A stretch of 64,000 nt of DNA from Heliomicrobium undosum (GCF_009877425.1 NZ_WXEY01000008.1:1-64000), one strand, 5' to 3'. Positions 1 through 8,383 are shown, counted from the first letter of the stretch. Program-made: numbers and translations. Notes: generated from the sequence alone by a model not told the origin.

Positions 1-90
1 GGGATAACGGCTCCTATTGAAAAGAAACCTGGCTAAGGGACATCCCACCCTTTTCACCGGCATATATGGTGAACAAAGGGGGAATGCCCA

Positions 91-693
91 ATGAAATCGC
101 CCGATCATGGCAAATCATGTGATTCCGCATGCCATCAGGCATTCCGGGAACTCATAGTGGCTTTTGCCTCAGAAGAGAAATCCCTAGCGAGCCTGCTCGA
201 AGCCGAAGCGGCCCGGGCGCAGGCTGCCGCCAAAAACGCCCATGTCGGCATCGACCAGTTCATCGAACTGAACCGGAGCATTCGCGAGATCCTCTCGGCA
301 CTCCTCAAAAGGGAGGTGCTGATGCAGTTGAAGCTTGACCTCCTGCTTCGCTGGAGCGCAGATACAGACAAACCGGAGGAACAAACGCCCCTTCTCCCGA
401 CATCACAGTCACCGCAGGCACCCACCGTCCCCTACGCTTCAGGCCACGTGGTTTCCACTGTCCCTTCCAAAAGCAAACCGCATGATGCCTCTTTTCCTGA
501 TGCTTCGTCTCCTGGCGCCTCGCTTTCTGATGCCTCGTTTCCCTATGCCTCATTTCCTTCCGGCGGATTTCCGCCCTCTCTCTTTGCGCAAAGGGCTGAT
601 TCTTCCCCGCCGATCGTTGTGCGCTTTTTAGTCGGAAAAAAACGGGTTCGTCTGGCAAAGAAGAAGGATTGGCGCCTTCCTGACAAAGAATAG
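91..693 (+). CDS. Hypothetical protein with short Ala-Ser-Phe-Pro repeats
   Basis: Product of 200 residues that I do not recognise. The ATG at 91 follows a good ribosome binding site (AAAGGGGG, about 8 bases upstream). Residues 1-90 are Ala/Glu/Leu-rich and look helical. Residues about 130-157 form a five-residue tandem repeat of the type DASFP-DASSP-GASLS-DASFP-YASFP, encoded by a degenerate 15-base DNA repeat. The tail after residue 180 is basic (KKRVRLAKKKDW). No signal peptide or membrane segment is visible. It is followed in the same direction by a 67-codon gene and then the large amidoligase fusion, so it could belong to that cassette as a partner or substrate. That link is inference from position only. 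Confidence 0.6.
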   Translation: MKSPDHGKSCDSACHQAFRELIVAFASEEKSLASLLEAEAARAQAAAKNAHVGIDQFIELNRSIREILSALLKREVLMQLKLDLLLRWSADTDKPEEQTPLLPTSQSPQAPTVPYASGHVVSTVPSKSKPHDASFPDASSPGASLSDASFPYASFPSGGFPPSLFAQRADSSPPIVVRFLVGKKRVRLAKKKDWRLPDKE

Positions 694-745
694 GGCGGCT
701 ATAGCAACCGGGTCATCTCATCCTTTCGTCGAAAGGGGAACAGCC

Positions 746-949
746 ATGGACAAACATACATGGCAATCACTGCTCGATTCTCAACGTCGCCTCTGGGAAT
801 CTCTCGTCGAACTGGAGAACGCCCTCGATCAACTTCCTACCGGCGCCGGCGCCTCGGAAACGCAGGCCGAATCCAGCCACCTCCGTTTCCTCCTCGATAT
901 CCGCCATGAAAAAATTGCAGCCATTCTTTTCCCCTCCCGCCACGGATAA
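746..949 (+). CDS. Small hypothetical protein, 67 aa
   Basis: A short acidic and amphipathic protein (starting MDKHTWQSLLDSQ) with no recognised domain. The ATG at 746 has a strong ribosome binding site, GAAAGGGGAACAGCC, and the gene starts 52 bases after the preceding ORF. It ends 71 bases before the amidoligase fusion. Helical heptad-like spacing of Leu residues (LLDSQRRLWESLVELENAL) suggests a short coiled coil. Small genes next to amidoligases can encode the peptide being modified, but nothing in this sequence proves that role. Confidence 0.55.
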   Translation: MDKHTWQSLLDSQRRLWESLVELENALDQLPTGAGASETQAESSHLRFLLDIRHEKIAAILFPSRHG

Positions 950-1020
950 AGAGCGAACCATTAAATTCCATACGCCGTATCTTAACAGTAAGCAGTGTGG
1001 TATGGGAGGTATTATCGTTC

Positions 1021-3795
1021 ATGGTTGCTGAACAACCGCCTCATGAAGGAGAATGCCCTTTCTCCTCTATTGTGAACCCACCCCAGGCCGTGCTCAACGC
1101 TCGGGATAAGGAAACGACCATTCGTCTGCTTCAACTCAACCGGCTCCCCTGCCCGGACGTGGTGGAACCGACGCCGGAAACACTGTTTCCGATCCTGGGG
1201 CGCACCTACGGCCATCATCAGGGGGAAGATATCCGGGTTGTCGAGGATTATGAGTCCACCCGGGAACAGCCAAGTGATTATTATGTCCAGTTGCTGAACA
1301 TCAAAGAAGATTACAGGATTTGCATCATCGGTCTGGAAGCGGTGGAGGCCTTCAAGGCGGCGCCGAAGCGCATCCAGAACCTGGAGTATCCGATCCGAAC
1401 ACCCGCTTTCGGCTGGTCCTATGAGGCGATGACCGCTACGGAAGAGATGATCACCCTGGCGGTCCGTTCCATCTACGCCCTGGGGCTGCGCTGGGGGCAA
1501 GTCGATCTGGCGCTGAACAACGAGGATCGGCTCGTGGTGCTCGATGTCAACGCCGGCGAAACGCTCCCGGAGGACTGGATCACCCGATACCCCACAGCCG
1601 TGCAGCGCCTCGCCTTTGATCTCCAACACGCGCCGCTGTCGTCCGACTTCACCTTGGGCTGTGACGTGGAATTCATGCTCCGTCAGACGCAGACCATGCG
1701 CATGCTTCCTGCATCCTTCTTTTGGCCCATGGAGGGTCCCATCGGCTGTGATGACCGGAGCCTGGAGAACACCAACAAGATTTTCCCCCTGGGGGAGATC
1801 CGCCCGGAACCATCCAAAGACCCCGACGCCATCATCGCGTCGATGGAACGGATCATGCGGATGGGCACCCAGGCCTGCCCCTACCGGAATGTGCAATGGC
1901 TGGCTGGGAGCATGCCTTTTGCCGGATACCAGGTGGGCGGGCATATCCATTTCGGCATCGTGCCCACCCTGGAGATGATCCGGGTGCTCGACAACTACCT
2001 GAGCCTCCCCCTCCTCTTTGTCGAACATCCCCAACGTGGTCGCAGACGTCACCGGACCAGACACGGCCAATTGGGCGCTTTCCGCGTTGCACCCCATGGT
2101 TTCCAATACATGACGACACCCAGTTGGATCGTCAATCCCGCCACCGCCCGGGCTGTGCTTCATTGGGTCAAAATCATCATCAAAAACTACCGGCTCTGTC
2201 TCTCCCGCCCGCTCACTTCGCCTGCTTTGCAGGAGGCTTTCTACAAAGCGAAGACGGATCTTCTCTATGACGACGTGAAAGGGATCCTCGACGAGATCGT
2301 CCGCCTCGATGATTTCGCCGAGCACCAGAACATCCTGCTCCCGCTGTTTGAGCAGATCCTGGCCCGCCAGACCTGGGACGACAGTTCCGACCTGCGCGCC
2401 GCCTGGGGGATCGCCATCCCCGACAAGTTTTACGCATCACCGGCCTTGGCCTTTTTGAGCGGTCCCCTCCGCTCCTGGCTGGGTGTCGGCAGAGGCGAAG
2501 GGCTGACGCTCCGAGCCGGTTCCGCTGTGGCGGAGGCACAGGTGGAGCCGGCGGCAGATCAGGAGAGCATGTATGTGCAGATTTCCCCGGAAACGGCGGA
2601 ACTGCTGCAACTCCCGTCTTTGGAAAATCAAAACTTCAGTATTCAACGGGACGGCGTCCAGGCGATCCGCCTCGGCCCCTTCCTCGGCATCCTCGGTCCT
2701 CGCGCCCAGCATGGCGAACTGTTTTTCGGCAAGCAGACGAAGATCTACCGGCGGATCATCCGCTTGGCCCGAAGCAAGGGGATCTGCGCCTATGTGTTCA
2801 ACGTGGACAGCATCGTCCCTGGGAAGCGCACCGTCCGCGGGTATGTGTCCACCGGCAGCGAGAACGAACAGTGGATCCCCCATGATTTTCCCATGCCTGA
2901 CGTGATCTACGACCGCATGTTCGCCGACGAATACGCCGAGGTGCACCGCGCCAACGCGCTGCGCGAACGCCTTCAGTACCACTACAAAATCCCCTTCATC
3001 AACCCGCCGTCGCTGTTCAAGATCTCCGGAGATAAGTTGGTCAGCCACCAGGTGTTGCAGCGTTCTCCTGAGATCGCGCCTTATCTTCCGGAGACACAGC
3101 CCTTGATCGACGCCGGCCAGGTCCTGGAGATGCTCTTCCGTCATGGCGTCGTCTTCATCAAGCCGGCTGCAGGCTTCAGAGGAAAAGACGTCATCAAACT
3201 GCAGTTCGAGCCCGACAACCGTCTCTGCGCCCGTGGTCGGCAACTGGATGAACGGACGGCCTGGAAAGAGGTGTTCAACCCCAACGAGAAAGAATTGGCC
3301 GCCTTCATCAAGGAGATCCCCCGCAGCAGCAAGGCCATCATTCAGCAGGGCATCCCGGCCCTGCTCTACCGAGACCGGCCGGTGGAGACGCGATTTTATT
3401 ACGTCAAAAACAGCAAGGGCGTCTGGCTGCGCTCAGGCCTGGTCGCCCGGGTCGCGCCCGACAACCTCTTCCCGATGAACGCCAACGTGGAATGGGACCT
3501 CCTGGCCAGCCGCATCCTTAAAGCGTCCATGGGCGTCGAACGGCGAGAGGCCTTTAAAGAGCGCGCCGACGCCCTCTGCCGGAAAGCGCTCGCCCTTCTG
3601 GAAAGCGAGGTGGGCCCCTTCGGAGAACTGGCCATCGACATCATCCCCAGTCGCTCCGATGCGCCCATTATCGTGGAGATCAACGCCAAACCGGACAATT
3701 TGTTGCATATGACAGGGGCTTTCCGCCGGCGGAACCTGTGCATTATGCGGCTGTTGGGGTATGCCAAGCGGTTGGCGGGGTTTGGGGAGGAGTAG
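1021..3795 (+). CDS. Triple-module ligase: ATP-grasp, COOH-NH2 amidoligase type 2, YheC/D ATP-grasp
   Basis: Protein of 924 residues with three catalytic-looking modules. Residues about 1-205 resemble a degenerate RimK-like ATP-grasp, ending in the WGQVDLALN...LDVNAGET motif. Residues about 213-480 match the phage phiEco32-type COOH-NH2 ligase (glutamine-synthetase-like fold), with GCDVEF at 213-218, GEIRPEP at 259-265 and GGHIHFG at 306-312. Residues about 540-920 match the YheC/YheD ATP-grasp family of endospore-coat-associated proteins, with the late motif VEINAKPDN. Amidoligases and ATP-grasp enzymes join carboxylates to amines through acyl-phosphates, so the likely role is forming amide or peptide bonds on a spore or envelope polymer. 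The ATG at 1021 is preferred because GGGAGG at 1004-1009 is correctly spaced; an in-frame GTG at 997 lies upstream of that site. Substrate unknown. Confidence 0.85.
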   Translation: MVAEQPPHEGECPFSSIVNPPQAVLNARDKETTIRLLQLNRLPCPDVVEPTPETLFPILGRTYGHHQGEDIRVVEDYESTREQPSDYYVQLLNIKEDYRICIIGLEAVEAFKAAPKRIQNLEYPIRTPAFGWSYEAMTATEEMITLAVRSIYALGLRWGQVDLALNNEDRLVVLDVNAGETLPEDWITRYPTAVQRLAFDLQHAPLSSDFTLGCDVEFMLRQTQTMRMLPASFFWPMEGPIGCDDRSLENTNKIFPLGEIRPEPSKDPDAIIASMERIMRMGTQACPYRNVQWLAGSMPFAGYQVGGHIHFGIVPTLEMIRVLDNYLSLPLLFVEHPQRGRRRHRTRHGQLGAFRVAPHGFQYMTTPSWIVNPATARAVLHWVKIIIKNYRLCLSRPLTSPALQEAFYKAKTDLLYDDVKGILDEIVRLDDFAEHQNILLPLFEQILARQTWDDSSDLRAAWGIAIPDKFYASPALAFLSGPLRSWLGVGRGEGLTLRAGSAVAEAQVEPAADQESMYVQISPETAELLQLPSLENQNFSIQRDGVQAIRLGPFLGILGPRAQHGELFFGKQTKIYRRIIRLARSKGICAYVFNVDSIVPGKRTVRGYVSTGSENEQWIPHDFPMPDVIYDRMFADEYAEVHRANALRERLQYHYKIPFINPPSLFKISGDKLVSHQVLQRSPEIAPYLPETQPLIDAGQVLEMLFRHGVVFIKPAAGFRGKDVIKLQFEPDNRLCARGRQLDERTAWKEVFNPNEKELAAFIKEIPRSSKAIIQQGIPALLYRDRPVETRFYYVKNSKGVWLRSGLVARVAPDNLFPMNANVEWDLLASRILKASMGVERREAFKERADALCRKALALLESEVGPFGELAIDIIPSRSDAPIIVEINAKPDNLLHMTGAFRRRNLCIMRLLGYAKRLAGFGEE

Positions 3796-3812
3796 GCGGG
3801 GGGTTAACGTAG

Positions 3813-3865
3813 AAAAAGCATCCGCTTCAACCCGAGGTTAAGATGGGTTGTGCGGATGCTTTTTC
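3813..3865. terminator. Bidirectional intrinsic terminator
   Basis: Long hairpin between convergent genes. AAAAAGCATCCGC (3813-3825) pairs with GCGGATGCTTTTT (3852-3864), and an inner CAACCC/GGGTTG pair extends the stem. A run of A on one side and T on the other lets it stop transcription from both the amidoligase fusion and the convergent cell-wall gene. Confidence 0.85.
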
Positions 3866-3900
3866 ATGTTGTTATCGCTGCGGCGTTCTTTTTTCATTTT

Positions 3901-5733
3901 TTATCGCGCGCTAATAAACTCCTGCACCCAAGCGCCTTGGTAGTAACCGACGCCAATGGTGTCAAAGTTGGGGCTCAGGATATTGGCGCGGTGACCGGAA
4001 CTGTTCATCCAGTCGTTCATCACCTGCTGGGCCGTGGTCTGCCCTTTGGCGATGTTTTCGCCGGCATAGCCGTATTGGATGCCGTACTTGTCCATCATGG
4101 CGAAGGGAGAACCGTAGGTCGGCGAGGTGTGGCTGAAGTAGTTCTTCTGAATCATGTCGACAGCCTTGTCACGGGCCATCCGGTTCAGGGTGGCGTTGTC
4201 GGCGCGGAGCGGCTTCAGACCGGCTTTCGCCCGTTCAGCGTTCACCAGTTGGACAACCTGCTCCGTCACGCTCGACGGTGCAGGAGCAGGTTGGGGCGCC
4301 GGCTGAGGGGCCGGCGCTTGGCTGGTTTGGGGAACCTTTAGGACTTGACCGACATAAAGCTGGTTAGCATCCACTCCGGGGTTGGCCTGGAGCAGGCTGT
4401 TCAGGGAAACGCCCAGCTTACTGGCGATTTTCCACATGGTGTCCCCGGCAACGACACGGTACTGACCGGCAGACGAAGCGGGGATCTGCAGCGTCTGACC
4501 AGGATAAATGGCGCCGGAGGTAAGGTTGTTGGCTTTCATCAGGTCAGTGACCGAAACGCCTTGGCTGCTGGCGATGCGCCACAGGGTGTCGCCGGATTTC
4601 ACCGTATAGGTGTTGGTGACGCCAGCCACCTGGGTAGCCGGGGTCAGCTTCACATAGGTGGGCGAGTTGGTGACATAGCCTTTCGTGCCACTGGCGGTTT
4701 GGACATAGATCCACCAGTTGGGGTTTTTGGTCTGGGAGATTACTTTGACGGTTGTACCCGCCGAAAGGTACTTGATCGAAGAAGCGGTGCTGCTGGCATC
4801 GCTCTTCAGATAAGCGCCCTTGATCAGCGTCAGGGTGTCGCCAGGCTGCGCGTAAATCCGTCCCTCAATGCCGCCGGGAGGCGTCGTCGGGGTCGGGGTC
4901 GGGGTGGGCGTAGGAGCAGGAGCAGGAGTCGGGGCCGGCGCAGGAGTCGTGGTGGTGCCGCTCGGCATCACGACAGGCTTCTGCGGAGGCAGCACATAGG
5001 AAGCGGGGATGACCGGCGGCTTGGCCGTGTGACCGGTGATGGTCTGGCCGGGGGTCCAGGAGCCGGCGGGCAGTACCCTTTGGACGGAGAAGAAGTTGCT
5101 GCCGTACCAGTAACGGAAGTCGTTCACGGTGCCGAGAGCCGTGGGCCGTTTGTCCATGGTGTTGATGATCAGCGGCTGACCGTTGACCATGCCCATGAAG
5201 ATGGCTGCGTGGCTGATATACTTATTGCCGTTGGCGTCAGTGGCGTAGAAGGTGAAGAGGTCGCCGGGAAGGAGCTTTTCCGTCCCTTTGATCGTCCAGT
5301 AGCTGCCCTCTTTGGCGGCGTAGACGCCCTGGACCTTCGTCCCAACGGAGCCATACTCGCGAGAGGTCGTGGTGATGTTGAAGCCGAAATCGCTGTAGAC
5401 CAGCGAGGTGAAGTTCGAGCAGTCAACGATGCCATAGTCCTTGTACCCCTTATAGAGGTGGCCATAGACCGTGTAGCCATGGTCCATGTACCAGACGGCC
5501 CGTTCGATCAGTTGGTCAGCTAGGCTGCCCTTGATGCTCTTGTACTGTTCCCGGTACTGGTTGACCCGGGGAACGTCCGTGTTGGTGTAGGTGCTCAGGT
5601 ACTGGTTGTAGTTGGCGATCGCCTGTTCAGTAGTGAACTTCTGATAGAAGGCGGCTGCCGGGGAGATGGTTCCGGTGAAGAAAATCACGCCGGCCAGCAG
5701 GCTGGCGGCAATGGATGCAATCTTCCTTTTCAT
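3901..5733 (-). CDS. Secreted cell-wall protein: NlpC/P60-like, SH3b, two LysM, CAP domain
   Basis: A 610-residue exported protein. Order from the N terminus: Sec signal peptide (MKRKIASIAASLLAGVIFF, cleavage near SPAAAF); an NlpC/P60-type peptidase-like region with Cys in DCSNFTSLVY and His in YISHAAIFMG; a Pro/Thr-rich linker; a bacterial SH3 domain; two LysM peptidoglycan-binding motifs (each around YxVxxGDTxWxIA); another Pro/Ala linker; and a C-terminal CAP/SCP domain of the YkwD type (FSHTSP, GENIA, WMNSSGHRANIL). The expected role is peptidoglycan binding and hydrolysis or spore/cell-surface function. AAAGGAG precedes the ATG. A sigma-A-like promoter and a terminator-like hairpin lie in its short leader. 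Confidence 0.88.
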   Translation of the reverse strand: MKRKIASIAASLLAGVIFFTGTISPAAAFYQKFTTEQAIANYNQYLSTYTNTDVPRVNQYREQYKSIKGSLADQLIERAVWYMDHGYTVYGHLYKGYKDYGIVDCSNFTSLVYSDFGFNITTTSREYGSVGTKVQGVYAAKEGSYWTIKGTEKLLPGDLFTFYATDANGNKYISHAAIFMGMVNGQPLIINTMDKRPTALGTVNDFRYWYGSNFFSVQRVLPAGSWTPGQTITGHTAKPPVIPASYVLPPQKPVVMPSGTTTTPAPAPTPAPAPTPTPTPTPTTPPGGIEGRIYAQPGDTLTLIKGAYLKSDASSTASSIKYLSAGTTVKVISQTKNPNWWIYVQTASGTKGYVTNSPTYVKLTPATQVAGVTNTYTVKSGDTLWRIASSQGVSVTDLMKANNLTSGAIYPGQTLQIPASSAGQYRVVAGDTMWKIASKLGVSLNSLLQANPGVDANQLYVGQVLKVPQTSQAPAPQPAPQPAPAPSSVTEQVVQLVNAERAKAGLKPLRADNATLNRMARDKAVDMIQKNYFSHTSPTYGSPFAMMDKYGIQYGYAGENIAKGQTTAQQVMNDWMNSSGHRANILSPNFDTIGVGYYQGAWVQEFISAR

Positions 5734-5762
5734 GTTGCGTCACTCCTTTCGCCAAAAAAATA

Positions 5763-5786
5763 AAGTCGCTATCGGGATAACGACTT
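5763..5786 (-). promoter_or_regulatory. Terminator-like hairpin in the leader of the CAP-domain gene
   Basis: On the minus strand AAGTCG-T-TATC pairs with GATA-G-CGACTT and is followed by TATTTTTTT, just before the ribosome binding site of the 610-residue secreted protein. With the predicted promoter at 5806-5834 the leader is only about 70 bases, so this is either a transcription attenuator or an mRNA-stabilising 5' stem. No aptamer domain is evident between promoter and hairpin. Confidence 0.5.
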
Positions 5787-5805
5787 GAAAAAGAAGACGT
5801 GTAGG

Positions 5806-5834
5806 AGTATAACGCACAATCAAGGATGAAGCAA
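5806..5834 (-). promoter_or_regulatory. Sigma-A-type promoter of the secreted cell-wall gene
   Basis: Minus-strand -35 TTGCTT (5829-5834), 17-base spacer, and -10 TATACT (5806-5811). The remaining intergenic stretch up to 6080 is AT-rich, and I see no gene in it. Confidence 0.55.
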
Positions 5835-6080
5835 CCCATTTTTATTAATTACATAGAATTTCCGGACTTTCCTACATTCTGTAACGCGACAAATAAAGTT
5901 ATACAGATAGTTTTAACACATCATAATTCTCTCTCAACACGATGAATACTTCTATTATCTCCATCTACTACAGCCGAAAATCTCTATTGCATCACTATCC
6001 ATGTAATCATATTATTTCAGCACATTCTTGCAAGCAGTGCTCTTATGGCACATCCTAGGCCAACTCACCCTATCCCCGCG

Positions 6081-6116
6081 CCGTATCCAGCACCGTATCT
6101 AGCGTCGTTTCTAGCA
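6081..6116. repeat. Three 12-bp tandem repeats
   Basis: CCGTATCCAGCA, CCGTATCTAGCG and TCGTTTCTAGCA follow one another directly and abut the stop codon of the yigZ-family gene. Function unknown; replication slippage is the simple explanation. Confidence 0.6.
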
Positions 6117-6117
6117 C

Positions 6118-6759
6118 CTATCCCCCGTTCACCCTGCTGTCCACATAGACAGCGCCCCGGCGCGACAGTTCGGCGCAGCCCGAGGACCAATCAGCAGCCA
6201 TTCGTTCTAAGCGCTCCTCCTGCCCCGCCTCTTCCAGGGCGGTCAACGTCACAGCGGCGCCAAACTGGGTCTCCTGGATGCGGTAGCCCCGCAGACGCAA
6301 TTCCTGTTCGAATTTGCCGTACAAGGCATAGTCGATCTCGATAGCAATAGGGGTGAAGAGCCGCCGTTCGATTACCCCGGCTGCCTCTAACCCCAGGCTA
6401 GCGCCCTTGCCGTAGGCGCGGATAAGACCGCCCGCCCCCAATTTGATCCCGCCGAAGTAGCGGGTCACGACAACAACGGTGTCTTTGAGCCCCGTCTTTT
6501 TAATCACCTCCAGGATCGGTTTGCCCGCCGTCCCTGAAGGTTCGCCGTCGTCATCGGCTTTCTGCGTTTCGTCTCGCTCTCCACAGACATAAGCGGCGCA
6601 GTTATGGGTGGCGTCCCAGTGTTTTTTCCGGATCGCGGCGATGAAAGCCTGGGCGGCTTCGGGCGTCTCTGCCCGATCGACGTAGGCGATAAACCGCGAC
6701 TTCTCAATCTCATAAACGGCTTCTCCGTAACCGTTCACCGTTCGATATTGTTCCAACAT
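6118..6759 (-). CDS. yigZ: YigZ/IMPACT family protein
   Basis: About 213 residues. The N-terminal UPF0029/IMPACT domain is clear: KSRFIAYV, THNCAAYVCG, DDDGEPSGTAGKPIL and VVVTRYFGGIKLGAGGLIRAY. The C-terminal half is the DUF1949 ferredoxin-like domain. The bacterial family is conserved but poorly understood; structural work suggests nucleic-acid or ribosome binding, and the eukaryotic homologue affects translation control. An ATG nine codons upstream (6786) is possible, but GAGGTGG lies 9 bases before the ATG at 6759, and this start gives the usual family length. Confidence 0.9.
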   Translation of the reverse strand: MLEQYRTVNGYGEAVYEIEKSRFIAYVDRAETPEAAQAFIAAIRKKHWDATHNCAAYVCGERDETQKADDDGEPSGTAGKPILEVIKKTGLKDTVVVVTRYFGGIKLGAGGLIRAYGKGASLGLEAAGVIERRLFTPIAIEIDYALYGKFEQELRLRGYRIQETQFGAAVTLTALEEAGQEERLERMAADWSSGCAELSRRGAVYVDSRVNGG

Positions 6760-6877
6760 GCTGTCATCCACCTCAAGTAAAAACATACCCTGCTTTGCTC
6801 CCCCAGCAAGGGCGAGGCAGCGGCAGAGACCAAGCGCGGACGGACGCCCACTGCCCCACTACCAACCAAGCGCTGGC

Positions 6878-7457
6878 TCAATACAAAACGCGGCAGCAGT
6901 TATGGGCCGCCAATTCCTCTTTACGCAAATCCCCATTAAGGTCTTTGACCATCCGGTAGATCCGGTTCTCCCGGTAGCGTTGCCCTCCTGCTTCGAAAAA
7001 GCGATGGTCCCGCTCGATCACCGAGACAGTAAAATCGAGGGGGCTGTCGGCATAGACCTCGCCGACCAGTTCCGTATCGGTCACAAAGATGCGGAAACAG
7101 TAGGTCCGGCGGTGGGGGTTTCGAAACTGGAAGTCGATATAGTTGTAGGCGATGGTGGCCCCGCAGGCAAAGGGGATCGTCCGGTTCACATCGGGGAAGT
7201 AATCGTAACTGTGGCGGTGACGCTCGACGATCTCCATGTCCAGATGCAGCGCGATCCAGTAGAGCAGGTTGGAAAACTGGCACATGCCTCCGCCGACGCC
7301 GGCTTCAACGCCCTGCTCCCGCAGGATCATCCCTTCCTTATATCCCTTGCGGCGTGTCGCCTTGCCGGCGAGAAACCAGCCAGCGGAGGTAGCGTTTCAG
7401 CCGGAGCAACCACACCTTGCATTGAAAAAGCAGATCCCCCATCAACGGCTCACTCAC
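6878..7457 (-). pseudogene. vanW-family gene remnant (internal deletion plus frameshift)
   Basis: The C-terminal 150 codons (from ATG 7330) carry the VanW core: GVGGGMCQFSNLLYW, ERHRHSYDYFPD and GATIAYNYIDFQF. Upstream in the same frame the reading continues as AGWFLAGKATRRKGYKEG and then hits a stop. A typical VanW N terminus (LLFQCKVWLLRLKRYLRW) is instead found in a different frame, about 7350-7457. Family members have roughly 70-80 residues between these two blocks, and those are missing, so an internal deletion with a frameshift near 7385 is the simplest reading. A truncated product from 7330 is possible: AAGGAAGGG lies directly before that ATG. VanW is linked to B-type vancomycin resistance in enterococci, but most family members have no known role. 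Confidence 0.7.
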
Positions 7458-7626
7458 TTCGCTCTGGACTTTGGGTCAGGCATCATAATTATCATTTTTG
7501 ACAGCAGTCGTTCTTTTCCTTTATTTGCTTCCCGATGAACCGCCATCAACGCAGGGATATCCAGAGAAGGGGTTGCGTAAGACTAAGGCAACCCCAAAAA
7601 ATCACAAGGAAAGGGAGAATGGCACG

Positions 7627-8094
7627 ATGGATCGGCTTTCACCGGTTGCCGTTTTCTTTCTCAACTACGTCGCCTTTACCGCCCTGAGTTGGATTTTTCC
7701 GATGGACCGCAAATGGCTCGCATCGCTAGAGAAGCCCTCCTGGTCCCCGCCGGGGATGGTCGTCGGCATGGCCTGGATGATCATCTTCGCCCTCATCTCC
7801 CTTGCCGTGGCGCTTCTCTGGGACAAGGTGGGCCTGCGCCGCATCGGCCTCTCCTGGAAGGCTGTCTTTCTCGCCAACTGGTTTTTCAACCAACTCTTCT
7901 ACATCGGTCAGTCCTTCAGCAGGAACCTCTTCTATTCCTTCCTCGACACGGCGGCCATCGCTGTCACAGCGACCCTGCTGGTCTTTGTATCCTGGCCTTA
8001 CTCCCGCGCGGCGGCGCTGCTTTTCGCCCCCTACGCCCTCTGGTCATCCTTTGCCACGGCCCTCGCCTGGGCGATTTACCGCCTGAACCGGTGA
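7627..8094 (+). CDS. tspO: TspO/MBR family membrane protein
   Basis: A 155-residue protein with five hydrophobic segments and family motifs (EKPSWSPPG near residue 37; WFFNQLFYIGQS). TspO proteins bind porphyrins and other hydrophobic ligands and take part in tetrapyrrole and oxygen-linked regulation in phototrophs. Start at 7627 is supported by AAGGAAAGGGAG, 9 bases upstream; the reading frame is open further upstream but without a binding site. A perfect GGGGTTGC/GCAACCCC hairpin lies in the leader at about 7570-7595. It is divergent from the vanW remnant. Confidence 0.82.
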   Translation: MDRLSPVAVFFLNYVAFTALSWIFPMDRKWLASLEKPSWSPPGMVVGMAWMIIFALISLAVALLWDKVGLRRIGLSWKAVFLANWFFNQLFYIGQSFSRNLFYSFLDTAAIAVTATLLVFVSWPYSRAAALLFAPYALWSSFATALAWAIYRLNR

Positions 8095-8095
8095 C

Positions 8096-8131
8096 ACAAA
8101 AAAAGAGAGGTTCCCCTACGGCGGAACCCTC
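8096..8131 (-). terminator. Intrinsic terminator, best in the minus direction
   Basis: GAGGTTCC (8107-8114) pairs with GGAACCCTC (8123-8131). In the minus direction the stem is followed by a T run. It probably ends a minus-strand transcript through the 39-codon ORF, and may weakly stop tspO transcription on the other side. Confidence 0.65.
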
Positions 8132-8263
8132 ATTGTTACATGATCATTGTTTTTATTGTCCGGTTTTTAGTCGGTTTCCAACCGTTCTTTCACCATTGTT
8201 TCGTCCAGATGCTTCATCTGGTTGTTCGTTCCTTTGTTTCTGCTACATGTTCCGGACCTTGTC

Positions 8264-8383
8264 TTACACCGCCGGCGTCAGCCATTCCTCCGATTGATGG
8301 AGGAGTGAAAGCAGATCGTCTATCTCGTCTTTGGTCAGCAGTTCAGCCCAGATTTTGGGCAATTCCGATGGATCCCAAGCCAT
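8264..8383 (-). CDS. Candidate small protein, 39 aa
   Basis: ATG at 8383 follows GGAGGGG with a 7-base spacer and opens a 39-codon frame beginning MAWDPSELPKIWAELLTKDE and ending in EEWLTPAV. The product is acidic, with alternating Leu and Asp/Glu typical of a short amphipathic helix. No family is recognised. It lies alone in the 395-base gap between tspO and rubrerythrin, with a minus-direction terminator downstream, so it could be an independent transcript. Support comes from the binding site and context only. Confidence 0.45.
   Translation of the reverse strand: MAWDPSELPKIWAELLTKDEIDDLLSLLHQSEEWLTPAV

Noticed and set aside
5734-6117. ydaO (c-di-AMP) riboswitch upstream of the cell-wall gene
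   Set aside because: The predicted leader is too short, and I could not find the conserved aptamer core between promoter and gene.
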